64,000 nucleotides of DNA from contig JAHEWK010000003.1 of assembly GCA_020740775.1 (NCBI GenBank), positions 2,728,001 to 2,792,000 on the forward strand. Direction: 5' to 3'. Positions 23,089 through 34,030 of the stretch are shown here, one piece after another; positions within the stretch are counted from its first letter, which is position 1, and each line of letters starts with the position of its first letter. The stretch is from Ilyonectria destructans (Eukaryota; Ascomycota; Sordariomycetes; Hypocreales; Nectriaceae). A program made the translations under genes and the position numbers. Below the pieces are notes generated by a model. That model worked only from the letters and a program-made list of their open reading frames with translations. It was not told the DNA's origin and ran no database searches.

Positions 23089-23474
23089 TTGAGTAATGGT
23101 TTCTTATGTCTGGGGTAATGTACACGAAAGAAAGAAGGGGGGAGCCAACAAGCTCCCTACGTAATGTGAGAAGGCAGCTTGAGCTAGGAAGGTTGGATAC
23201 GAGTACCTACTCAAGATATACATGAAGACACACGAATAGTTATGACCGTAACGAAAACAAAAAAGTTGGGGGTATCAATCGATTTTCCATTTCCTGCTCT
23301 ACAAGCTGTTTCGGTTTGGATTTCTCATGTTGTCGTTCTTCCGTCCCGATTAAACGCCAATAATGTTCACCATGCATGCCATACCCAACAAGATCTATTC
23401 CCATCCTCCATATCATCCTCATGATAAGAAAAAACAACGGAAAACCGTAACAAGAAAATCCTAAATATTCAACC
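23089..23474. other. Convergent 3' intergenic region
   Basis: This lies between the 3' ends of the 886-residue gene (+) and tap42 (-). AT content is higher than in the flanking CDS, as expected for 3' UTRs. No other feature seen. Confidence 0.6.
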
Positions 23475-24528
23475 TTACCCCCGGTTGAGCGTGTTGCCCG
23501 CGCCCTTGGGGTTGTGGTCGGTAAACTCATCCCACGCGCGCGCCTTGTACGTGGCCTGGTCCGCGGCCTCCATGTCGTCCTCGTCCACCACGGGCTTTTC
23601 TTCCACGCCGCCCTGCAGGATGTTTCCGCGGCGCTTCTCCTCGTCGAGGTACTCGTCGATGGACATGGTCGGCAGGTTGTGGCCGGAGCGGAACACGCCG
23701 CGCGTCCGGTCGGTCCGGGAGCCGACGAGCGTGAAGGGCTGCAGCGGCTTGCCCTGCGTGGACAGGAGAGGCCCACCGCGGTTCGTGAGACTGCCCAGCG
23801 GCTGGTCGAGGCGCGTGTCGTTGTTGTCGGGCTTGGCTGCGACGCTGTCGGACTCGGGGTCGGGCTGCGGCGCCTGGGCGATCATGTCGAACTCGCGATT
23901 GAGCGAGTCGAGGGCCTGCATGGTCGTGTGGACGGCAAAGGTGAGGTGGGTGAGGTGCAGCTCGCGGACAATCTCCTCGTCGCCGTGGTCGAGGTAGCGC
24001 GGGTTGCGGCGCAGCACCTCGAGCTTCTCCTTGAGCTGCTTCTCAGCCTTGTAGTTTGCAATCTTGCCCTCGCGGCGGGCGGCCATGTCGCTGCCGGCGA
24101 CGACGGCGAAGGCATTTCGGGTCGTCGCGGTAGCGCCCGACCAGGCGATCGTAGGGCGCACTGACGAGGGAGTACCCGTCGACGAGGGCCAGGAAGCGCT
24201 CGTAGGCGGCGCGGGAGGAGGCGAGGACGTCGGCGCGCTCGTCGAGCTTGAGACCGGGCGTGCGCTGGACGAGCTCGGCGTAGTGGAAGTCGAGCAGCAG
24301 GTAGGGCAGGTCGGCGGTGGCGATGTCCTCGGCGGCCTCGTTGGGCGAGAAGATGGCGACGCGGGAGAGCTGGTCGCGGGCGCGGGCGTAGAGCGCAAGG
24401 GCGTCGTCGAGCTCGCTGCGGTAGGCGGGTGAGGTGGCGGGGAGGGTAGTGATCTCCAGCACGCGGCGCTGGTCCTCGGCGGCCTGGAAGATGGACTTGA
24501 GAGACTGGGGCTCGTCGGAGGAGGCCAT
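23475..24528 (-). pseudogene. tap42: Tap42-like PP2A regulator, frameshifted as sequenced
   Basis: Tap42/alpha4 binds PP2A-type phosphatase catalytic subunits and links them to TOR signalling. Reading from the ATG at 24528 gives MASSDEPQSLKSIF and an all-helical N-terminal domain (YLLLDFHYAELVQRT, AAYERFLALVDGYSLV, GRYRDDP). At 24,115-24,117 the coding strand has AAA where the family needs two bases. The register then moves by +1 and continues with NAFAVVAGSDMAARREGKIA to the diagnostic C-terminus (SIDEYLDEEKRRGNILQGG, KARAWDEFTDHNPKG, NTLNRG). Allowing for the extra base, the product would be about 350 residues and full length. Taken literally, it stops at 24,043 after about 160 residues. 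No intron can explain the shift. Because Tap42 is essential in yeast, an assembly or homopolymer error is the likeliest cause and the gene is probably functional. Confidence 0.88.
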
Positions 24529-25082
24529 TGCGGTTGTTGGGGAAGGATGAGCGGGGAGGAGAAGAGGAGGAAGAGGAAGAGGAAGATCGACAGATATGGC
24601 AAAGTGTAGGTAGAGAAGATGCTGGATGGTGGTTTGTAAATCCCACGACTTCCAAAGACAACCCCGCGCTAGCCACCATGAAGCTTCCTTATCGATAAGC
24701 CGCCACCACATCCAAGTGGGGGCCTATCCTGACTCCTCTCGAGCTAGGATTAGGATAACAACAAGACAACACAAGACAACACAAGACAACACAGACAACA
24801 AGATCAAGGCCATCAACTGCACACAGCAACAGAACATTCATATTTCAGAGTTGGATATCAATTGCGATAATAAAGCTCGGTTCCGGAAGCAAGAGACCAC
24901 GTCCTTGACGCCTCAACGCATAACCCCCAAGATGTATCTCATATCATGCCCGAGCCTGTGGCTGCAAGGGGCTCTTACAGGAAAGCGCAAAGGAAAAGTA
25001 AAACTAACAAGGCCAAACAATGTAACTGACAATATCATGGGAAGTGCCGCAGACAATACTCTTGTCCATCGACTTGACGAAT
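24529..25082. other. Intergenic: tap42 promoter and top2 3' region
   Basis: Head-to-tail spacing of about 550 bp between two leftward genes. It contains an ACAAGACAAC tandem repeat, given separately. No coding region seen. Confidence 0.6.
24761..24799 (+). repeat. ACAAGACAAC decanucleotide tandem repeat
   Basis: Three exact copies of ACAAGACAAC followed by a shortened ACAGACAAC, upstream of tap42. Confidence 0.9.
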
Positions 25083-28000
25083 CTAGTCCTCATCATCATC
25101 CACCTCAAATGGATCTTCGCTCTCGTCGTCATTCTGCTGGTCCTCCATCATCGACGAGTCCTCGTCGTCAATCACAACTGGCCGTCTCGCAGCCGCTGCT
25201 CGACCTGGCCGCGCCCTTGCAGCCGGTCGGGGAGGAGGCGATGAAAGTTCTTCCATTTCCTCGTCCGAATCATCATCCAGGACAGTCTTCTTTACGGCCT
25301 TTCGGGCCGCGTATGCCTTTGCCGCTGGGGAGAGAGTGCTGGCCTTTGACACTGCCTTGGCTCTGCTCTTCGGCGCTGCCTTGGGCTTTGGCTCAGGCTT
25401 GGCATCGTCCTTGGCCTTGGCCTTCGCTCCAGCAGGACGACCTCGGGGTTTCTTGACACTGGCAAGGCCTGCTACCGTAGAGCTGAGTGAAGTGGCCTTG
25501 GAAACAGCCGGCTTGGCTGGAGAAGGAACCGGGTCATCATCAGACAGGAAGCTGTCGATGTGGTCTCCCTTTGTCGCAGTCTTGTGAGGGGAAGACTTGG
25601 CCAACATCTCGTAGTTGGTGTCGTCAGGGCTGTCAAAGTCAAATGACTTTGCCGACTTAGTCTTCGGTTTTGGAAGGCCACCGGAGCTGCCATTGCCGTG
25701 GCTTGAATCGGGGCGGTTCATGGCATACAAACTAAGTCTGCCGCCGGATGACTCGCCCGCCGGCTTGTCGATTCCCTTGACAAGCGCGCCGACGTCGCCG
25801 AGCATCTGGTCGTCGTCACTCTCCGAGTCTTCGTCATCGAAAATGGTCCTCGCCTTGGATGCAGCAGCCCGCTTGGTGCGAACAGGAACAGCTTCAACTT
25901 CTGACTGCGGCTGCGACTGCGAGGCCTTGGCTGCTGATTTGCCCTTGCCGAGTGCCGCAAAGTCATCATCGGAGAAGTTGTCAGATAGCTCTACAACATC
26001 AGACTCCTTCTCCTCCTTGACCTTGGGCTTGGAACCGAACTTCTCCACAAACCTCTGGGCACTCTTCGTCTCCTTGGCAGGCGCGGCCTTGGGCGCGGCC
26101 TTGGCTGCTGCAGCCTTGGGTCTGCCACGGGCCTTCTTCTCAGGCTCATAATCGTCTTCATCCTTGACCTTGCGGCCACGGCCAGCACCAATCTTCTTCG
26201 ACACTCGGCGGCCCAGGCGGCGAATGTTCGTTTTGATCTCGGCAGCAAGCGCGAGCTGGTTGTCCCACTCGGCCATGAACTCGTCAAGGTCTCTGCACCA
26301 CAGGTCCTTCTCGTTCAAGGCGAGAAGGTCGTCGTGCTCAGTCTTCTTCTTGGCAATGGCATCCATGAGCTTCTCGAGACGCTCGGCCGTGAGAGACCAA
26401 ATGGGCATCTAGTCCGCGTTAGTAATTGAATCAGCTGCACTTATCATTGTTCTTACCGAAAGTAGGTAGTCGTAATCGCGAGCGCCGCCATCTACAGCGT
26501 CAACTTCCTCTTCTGCTTCTTCTTCGTCGTCGTTCGACTTCTTTTCTTTTCCTGGTGGGAATGCCTCATATTTGCGTTCTCGAAGCTCCTCCACAAGCAA
26601 GCTCTTCTTCTTTCTGCCAACGACAAGCTCGCCATCAATGATCTCCTTGATGAAGCGGGCCTGGTTCTTCAACTTGCGGTAGTCGGCATGGTACACACCG
26701 AGCCAATATTTCTGGGGACAAGTTAGCAACATATTTGGACATCTAGAGCAGTGCACAAACCTTTCGCTGCAGGTACATGTCCATTCGATGGCAATAGTAC
26801 TCCTCCATAATTTCCTCAACCTTCTCATACTTGCGGATTCGGCCCCGAGAGTCAAAGGCTACCAGGTTGGATGTTGCTACTTGCTTCAATAGCTTGAAAC
26901 GCTCGAGAATGCCCTCCTCGAGAACCTTGGGCATGAACTTCTCGTCAACCATAATCTCAAAACGGACAGTGTTGTGATCGTTGAACTCCTTGTAATCCTT
27001 GATCCAGGTTGGACCGTCACCGCCGCTGATAATTTTCTCAAGTTTGGCCTTGAAGTCGTCTGTCCACACTCGGATGGGCAGTTCGGTGATGATAACCTCG
27101 TTCGGGTTTTGATCGTCTCGGGTGGCAATGCCATTGAACTTGTAGCGATCAGGTCCAGCCACCTCGGGTTCACCCTTCCAGCCACGGAACCAAGGTGTCA
27201 TGGTCTCGAAAGGCTTTTCTTCGTCGTCATTGTCGTCAAGGCGACCCATTCGGCGCTTCAGGTTCTTGACGATTTCCGCAGGATGGTAGTTGGGAATCGA
27301 CGTGCTCCAACCGGTACCAATACCGTCAGCACCGTTGACAAGGACCATGGGAATGACCGGCGAATAGACCAAGGGCTCGATCGGTTTTCCATCGTCAAAT
27401 TGAGCCTCCAGGTTAGGCTCATCTAGAGGGGAAAAGATCTTTCGGGCAAATGGTGAAAGGCGAGTGAAGGTGTAACGAGGGCTAGCAGCATCTGAACCAC
27501 CGGCAAGTCGAGAACCGAAGTTTCCACTTGGCTCTAGACAGTTGATGTTGTTGGAGCCGACAAAATTCTGAGCCAAGCCAATGATCGTCTGCTGAAGAGA
27601 CATTTCACCGTGGTGGTATGCTGTTTGCTCGGAAACGTAACCAGCCAATTCGACCACCTTCTTATCCTTTACAAGGTTTCTCTTGAAGCAGGCATAGATG
27701 ACCTTGCGTTGACCAGGTTTTAGGCCATCGAGTACGGAAGGAATTGAGCGCATATTGTCAGCCATGCTGAACAGGATCAGTTCTCTGTTAACGAAGTCGC
27801 CGTAAGTGATCGACTTGGTTGAGTGGTCCAAGAAAGTACCCGGAATAAAATTGCCGAGCCATTCCTTTCGCGCGTCTGCCTTCTTCTTGGAAAAAGCAAG
27901 TTCGAAGAGTTCCGCCTCGTCTGGTTTCATGACTTGGAACTCCTTCAGATGCTCGTCGAGGTTGGTGAAGTAGACTTGGGCATCCTCGTTGGTACTGGAT

Positions 28001-30409
28001 CCCAGACCCTTGAGGTACTTGGCCTGCCATCTGGACTGCTCGCTGGCATGGGTCTCTTTCCATTCTGTGTACTGGGGTTGTGTGAAGAAGGTCTTCAACT
28101 TCTTGGGCTTCTTCGGATCAGGTCCTTGCCAGACCTTGACAATGGGCGTGATAAACTCACGGAAGAAGTCGGGAACTTGTAGGAGCGATGGGAACTGCAC
28201 TTGAAGGAAGTTGATGAGAAGACCCTTGATATGACTTCCGTCATGATCCTGATCGGCCATGATCATCAAGTGGCCATATCTGAGACTCTTGGTATCGGTG
28301 TAAACCTGCTTGTGTTTGAGACCCAGGAATTGCTTGATGTTCTGGATTTCCTGATTCTTTGTTATTTGATCAATGGATGCATCGCGTACATTGAGCATCT
28401 TTCCGCGAAGTGGGAAAACACCAATACGGTCGGGATCAAGGATGGCTCGGCCAGACACGGCTAAACCCTTGGCGGAGTCACCTTCTGTCAAGATCAGAGT
28501 GCATTCGTGGCCACGTCGTGTGCCAGCCAAGTTGGCCTCGACCAGCTTGGCGTTGCTGACACGGGAACGTTTGCTTCCGTCACTCTTGGCCATCAGCTTG
28601 TCGGCTTTCCGCTCCGCGAATTCCATGATGTTTTGGATAGCATCTGATTTCGCGATCTTCTTGAGAAAGTCTTCCCCAAGAACACACTTGCTACCAAACT
28701 GGCTCGTCTTGGTCGTCATTTGTTCCTTGGTCTGGGATGTGAATGCCGGGTTGTTGACAAGACAGTTGACAAAGATGAAAATGTGATTACGGAGATGGCT
28801 TTGTTTCAAGGTATGGCCCTTCTTCCTCTTGTTAAGAGTCTTGAGCAGGAAAGCCGTGACCTGATCAGCGACGTAGTTGACGTGGGTGCCACCAGTTGTC
28901 GTAGCAATGGAGTTGACGAATGAAACTTGTTGGAAGGTACCGTCAGAAACAGCGAAGCCAACCTCCCAGCGAGGATGGCCCTTGTCCTTGTCCATCTCGA
29001 CGGTGCACGTTGGAGTGCCACCCTCCTCGTCGGTTCTATCCTTGGCAATCGACTTGGCGTACAGATCGCAGTAGGCCTTGAAGTCCTTGATCTTGATCTG
29101 TTCACCATTGAGGTGGACTTTGATGCCTCGGACCGTTCCGACCATATCGTAGACTCGCCGGAACAGCAGGCATTCTAGGTCATCGTCGATGCCTTCTGAC
29201 ATACCAAACCGTTCGTAGTCCGGCTTGAATGTGATGCGAGTGAAGTCAGATGACTTGCTGGATGTGATTTTGGCCTTTTGCATCTTCTGCATGTTGTCCG
29301 TCCACGTTTGCTTGTAGCGCTTTCCATGCTCGCTATCCTGACATTCAAGATTGAATTCAGTGCTGAAGACGTTACAGAGCTTGGCTCCATAACCGTTTCG
29401 ACCACCAACCGTCTTCTTCTCGTCATCGTCGAAGTTGGAACCAGCCAGGAGATGGCCGAAAATGAGCTCGGGGATGTAGATCTTCTCCTTCTCGTGGATC
29501 ACAACAGGAATACCTTTGCCGTTGTTTTCCACGCTGATGGTACCATTCGCACGATCGATGTTGATCTTCATGTAGGTCATGGTGCCGTCACGTTGCTTGT
29601 TGTCGGCGGCGTTGACGAGGATTTCGTCGAAGATCTTGTAAAGACCAGGCACGAAGGTCACGGCTCGGTATTCCATGAGGGAGGTTTCCTTGTTGAAAAC
29701 CCACATCTGCTGTTCCGTCTTCTCTACTGATCCGATGTAGGTATCGGGACGCTTGATGATGTGCTCGAGCTGAGTCAACTTTTGGTATGTTTCGGTGGCG
29801 GTCTTCTTTGTCTTGGCCTTGGGAGGGCTGTCGATGATCATGCTGTCATTTTCGAGCTCCGCCAAGGGAACTCCAGAAGACTTCTTGGGTGGCGGGTCCT
29901 TCTTTAGTTTCTTGGAGTTGGGAGGGGTGTTTGAGAAGCCAGAACCGTCGCTCATAGCATCGTCATTGTCGCTCTCGGGCTTGGGGCGCTTCTTGGTGGC
30001 GGCGGGTTTGGTCTTCAGAGTGGTTTGGACCGTCTTCTTCACTGCTGGTTTCGCGGCGGCTTTCTTTGGGGCTGCCTTGAGCTTAGGTTTCTGCGACGGC
30101 GACGTTAGCAGCGAGTTCGAGGGGGTTGTTGTTCGCGAGGGCTCCATTGCGGCAGGTGTTTCTTGCAAGTGCATGCGCTGGTGAGGAGGAGCTGAGATGT
30201 GAAAGAAGGCAAAGAACAAGGCAGTGGTGGAAGCAGAAAAAGTAGCAGAAAAGGTGCCAGCTGTGAGGCGGCTGTGCGCCCGTTGCAGCCACTGCGCAAT
30301 TCACCGTTGGTTGAACAAAGAAGCAAAGGCAAACACTCACAGGTTCAATGACAAAGCCATCAGAATCGTCGAGACTGAAAATCGAGGCATCAGAGGCGTC
30401 GGAATCCAT
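25083..30409 (-). CDS. top2: DNA topoisomerase II
   Basis: Nuclear ATP-dependent type IIA topoisomerase that passes one duplex through another during replication and chromosome segregation. Four exons: 30409-30341, 30090-26761, 26711-26457 and 26408-25083. The introns are 250, 49 and 48 nt; phases are all 0 and the total is 1,659 residues. The first exon encodes only the acidic MDSDASDASIFSLDD leader. Visible motifs are the GHKL ATPase motif ILVNAADN (about 182) and GGRNGYGAKL (about 255), the TOPRIM EGDSAKGLAVSG (about 560) and DQDHDGSHIKG (about 639), and the cleavage Tyr in SPRYTFTRLSP (about 896). The last exon is a Lys/Ala/acidic tail with GRP-type, AT-hook-like patches (KKPRGRPAG), typical of the regulatory C-terminus. 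Length and motif order are normal for a fungal Top2. A MULE is inserted about 400 bp upstream of the start. Confidence 0.97.
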
Positions 30410-30806
30410 TTTCGTGGTAGATTTGGGCACTGCCCTGGCTTTGGTGGCCAAAGTGGATGTTGTCGACAGAGAGAGTAGAGGCAACAGTGGCCGACAAGGA
30501 AGAACAGTCAATGGGGCAGAGCAGCTCAGGCGAGCAAAAGGTGAAGCTCGCGCGCAGATTCGCGACAACAAAAGAGAGGGGACGAGATGGGCCAGCCTGA
30601 CGACTTTTACCATCAACCAACTACAACGAGCGAATGTTGTTGTGGCAATCAGTGTCCCGCGCGTAAACAAATCCCGGACGCGACCCCTGCGGCCCTGCGA
30701 CATCCCGGATGCCGATAGTGGAGACCGTGTTTCGACGCCTCAGGCCACTGTGACTGCCCAGGACGGATGACCCACTTGGGCGCGCTTGCACCTGACTCAG
30801 CAGCCT
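30410..30806. other. top2 upstream region
   Basis: Remaining promoter/5' UTR DNA between the top2 start codon and the transposon insertion. GC content resembles the flanking genes, in contrast to the element. No coding region supported. Confidence 0.6.
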
Positions 30807-30815
30807 AGCTTCAAG
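30807..30815 (+). repeat. Target-site duplication, left copy
   Basis: AGCTTCAAG immediately precedes the element and is repeated exactly after it at 35,243-35,251. A 9-bp duplication is the hallmark of Mutator-type insertion. Confidence 0.9.
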
Positions 30816-30917
30816 GGCGAGCGTTACCTGCACAGCCGGCTGTGCAAATAACGTCACGTGATAAATCGCACAGCCGGCTGTGCGAATAACATCTGCTAAT
30901 ATAAGCAGCATATATGT
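30816..30917 (+). repeat. MULE left terminal inverted repeat (102 bp)
   Basis: It begins GGCGAGCGTTACCTGCACAG and ends in GCATATATGT. It contains two palindromes with the shared core GCACAGCCGGCTGTGC (30829-30846 and 30867-30884) around the smaller palindrome TCACGTGA (30854-30861). It differs from the right repeat only near 30,891 (A for G in ACATCT versus ACGTCT). It is GC-rich beside an AT-rich interior. Confidence 0.95.
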
Positions 30918-31064
30918 GACTGTAAGGTATTTGTGGACTTTGCAGAGGGGTAACATACTGCAATTGGCATCTAATTTAACGATTGATAGCTTCTACTAAA
31001 TCAATTCAACTTGCTGCATCTTTCTTCAGCTACAATAGACCTAATTAATATTCCCTGTTGCTTC

Positions 31065-33536
31065 TCTGACGATATCCTTCCTTCTGAGGACGAATTTAAC
31101 TTACGGGAGGAACTATATAGAGCAATTAATACTTGGGCAGCACCATAAGGCTATGCCTTTATAGTGAAAAGCTCTTAGAAGACCCCTAATGGAAGAACTG
31201 GGGTTATCTTTAACTGTAACTGTAGGGCAGGGCGTACCCCTCCTCCCTCTTTATAGAAATAGCAGCAGTATACTATATTATGTCGTATGGGATGTATCTT
31301 CTCTATTACAGCAAAGGAAAGTCTGTATAAGACTATATAGAGTCTAAAGTATTGTTCTGGAGCTGGATTTAATTAATATAATTATAAACCAAGCTTCAGT
31401 TAATAGGTATATCTAATACTTTATTACCTATTAAGCCCAGCGGAATTAATAGTCTAATAACTCTCTAATGCTGGTATTGCACTAAAGGAGATTAGATCCT
31501 TTTTATATATAACCTCAGATATACTTACTATACAGTAAGATATCTTTAATTATATTATATAAGGTAAGTAGGATCTTACTTAAGGTTAAAGTAATATATA
31601 TACCCTTACTGACCAGCTTAAAAGTAAGGGCTTCTAAAGTTAAATTCACCTTAATATAAGTAGTAGAGTAGTAGCAGTATTATTTATATATCTAAAGTCA
31701 CTAGAATATCTTAAATTATATCCTGAAGTGCTTATCTTAGACTGTATATATAAGACTAATAAGTATAAGATGCTGCTTTTTAATATAGTTAGTATTAATG
31801 CTTATTAATGATCCTTCTATATTATATTTGTATTTCTAAGTGGCGAGGAAGAGAATAACTTTATCTGGGCTCTTAAATATTTATAGAGTATATATAAGCT
31901 TTATAAAGTATTCCTTCTGTTAGTAATACTAATAGATTGCTATCTTATTTATATAAATACTATTTCCTCTCTTTCTTATTTCCCTAAGTTAATCTTAATA
32001 TTATATTTATAGTATATTAATAAAGCAGTCCTAAGCTATTACTTACTGGTATTTACTTAAGATAAGAATAATCCTTAAGGATATAAAGAGTAAGAGGAGT
32101 TCTATAGCTTTTAGTATAAGATTGTAGTCTTACTGACTGAGGATATCTATAATAAGAGACTTAAGAAGTTTAAGAAATATTATATCCCTACCTATATCAA
32201 TAAGGTGGGCTATATTATGGACACCTGGCTAGATCTATATAAAAAGAGGTTTATTAAGATGTAGGTTAATTAATATCTGTATTTTAATTAATATATTATA
32301 TTATAGAGTGAAGGTATTTATTAGCTTATTAAATCTTATTTAAGAACCTTACAAGCTGACCTTTTTGAGGCCTGGAGGATTATTAAGCTTATTCTATTAA
32401 ATTAGCTTGCTGAACTTAAGGCAAGCTAAGCCAAGCAGTATATTAGTATACCTCTTTAGTTATCTGGGGTATTATATAGTAATATCTGTAGTTGGGTCTT
32501 ATATAAAGCCCTGCTAAAAGTTAAGAATTAATAGTAATAACTATTAACTAATTATCCTATATATATAGGGGTCTTTACTAAGACTCTTAGTCTGCCTTAT
32601 ACTTATTTACTTCAGCCTTTACTGGAGTAAAACCAGCCCCTTTAACTATATTATTTCCATTTATATTAGTATCTCCAATACTTAGGAATCCCCTAGCTTA
32701 TTATTAAGCCTTATATACAGTTTAATCGTCTAGTAGCTTATTTAATACTGCTACTAATAAGCATATAGCGGGAGCCCTATATATTTAAACAGGTTGAGAA
32801 GGCAGTATAACTAAAGGCTCTGCTAATATATTCAAGATATCATAAGAAAGGCTATATAATAAGGTCTAAAGTATGCCCCTTATGCTATAAATATCTATTG
32901 TAAGCTCCTGCCCAAACCACTATAATAATATATATAATAATATATATATCTACTCACTCTATAACCTGCTTACTATCCTTATTATCTCCAGCAGGATCCT
33001 CTATAGTATCTGAGACTGTAGCCTATATAATAATATATATAATAATATATATAACAACTTATATAATACTCCCTTTAGTAGCTAGACTAATAACTGTTAT
33101 AATAGCAGAGATAGTAGCAGTATCCGGATTACAAGCTGATAACCTCTATACTATCTTCCAACAATATAAAGAGGTATAAGAGGCCTGGTTTACTATATTG
33201 TATTGTAGAGCCTATAAGACTAATTAATAATACCGGAAGGCTATAGGGCTACCTCTATATTACAGTAAAGCAGACTATAACTGGTGTTTTAACTTCAAGC
33301 AGATAGGCAGTTATTATAGGGTGGGAAGTAGTATTAGAGACTGAACTAAGAAGGAGATAATGAGTTATCTTAATTGGGATAAAGCTGAGAATGAGAGGGT
33401 TGAATGAGATGTAGGGATAGAGATAGTAGAGCAGCTATTCTTAGGGCAGCAAGGTATATAATATATTTAGGATGTAGCTAAGAGAGATCTTTAAGTACAG
33501 GAGAGATTGTATAGCAATAAGAATCCCCCCTGCTAA
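31065..33536 (+). pseudogene. MULE transposase, RIP-degraded
   Basis: The plus-strand register whose codon starts are divisible by three reads as one protein remnant over about 820 codons. Landmarks in order: FSDDILPSEDEF and REELYRAINTWAAP (31,062-31,145); LYPEVLILDCIYKTNKYKM with the first catalytic Asp at 31,740; SGEEENNFIWALKYL; VILID with the second Asp at 31,935; YYIPTYINKVGYIMDTWLDLY (about 32,150-32,210); QADLFEAWRIIKLILLN; and a C-terminal YLNWDKAENERVE (about 33,360-33,400). In between are dozens of TAA, TAG and TGA codons. There is no need for any frameshift, so decay has been by substitution only. Part of the protein lies in a His/Gln-rich linker now mostly stops. The start lies upstream, near 31,030, but no ATG survives. 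The terminal stop is the TAA at 33,534. Confidence 0.88.
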
Positions 33537-34030
33537 TAGTTATAAGAGTAATAGAAAATGCAATTAGTATATATTATTTAAAAGAGAAAGAAAAGGAGAA
33601 TCTCCAAGTATAGTTATAGTAATCTAATAGCTTAATTTGATAGAGCTGTGGCCGAGTTTCAATATAGGGTTAAGTAGGCTTAGTAGTTACTTATAAAATA
33701 ACCAGAGATATTATAAAAATAATATAATAGTAGATTTATTAAACTATTAAGTAGTAGGTAGAGATAAGAGATACTAGAAATATATAACCCACCTAAAAGG
33801 CAGCTTTAGTAATAACTGAAGGAGTGATATATCTGCTATAGCAGATAGAGGTTAGAATTAAGGGCGGAAAAAACAGATTAAATGAATAGGACTAATAACT
33901 ACTGTATTCAGTACTATTTAATTAAACGGTTTACTAAAAGAGACTGAAGAAAATAGACTAGAAAGACTGTAAATTAAGCTGAAGACTGATCATAACTGAG
34001 GATATCGCCAGATAGCTATCTTTCTTCTAA
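33537..34030 (+). pseudogene. Second coding-like stretch inside the MULE
   Basis: After the stops at 33,534-33,539 the same register continues to look coding: FDRAVAEFQYRV, LLSSR, RREILEIYNPPKRQL, RLELRAEKTD and SPDSYLSSNN, interrupted almost only by TAA, TAG and TGA. This could be a C-terminal extension of the transposase or a second gene or captured fragment. No family recognised. Confidence 0.45.

Noticed and set aside
23514..24164. 216-codon plus-strand open frame opposite tap42
   Set aside because: It is the antisense of a GC-rich coding region; composition is Val/Gly/Arg-rich without any domain, while the minus strand gives clear Tap42 motifs.
24043..24528. A genuine short Tap42-like protein ending at 24,043
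   Set aside because: The conserved C-terminal half continues immediately in the next register with full family identity, so a one-base shift is the simpler reading.
25339..30770. Several plus-strand frames of 100-180 codons opposite top2
   Set aside because: All are mirror frames of the topoisomerase exons, with no independent motif or start context.
30621..30956. 111-codon minus-strand frame across the left TIR, with a matching frame at the right TIR
   Set aside because: The shared peptide is simply the translation of the inverted repeat palindromes, not a gene.
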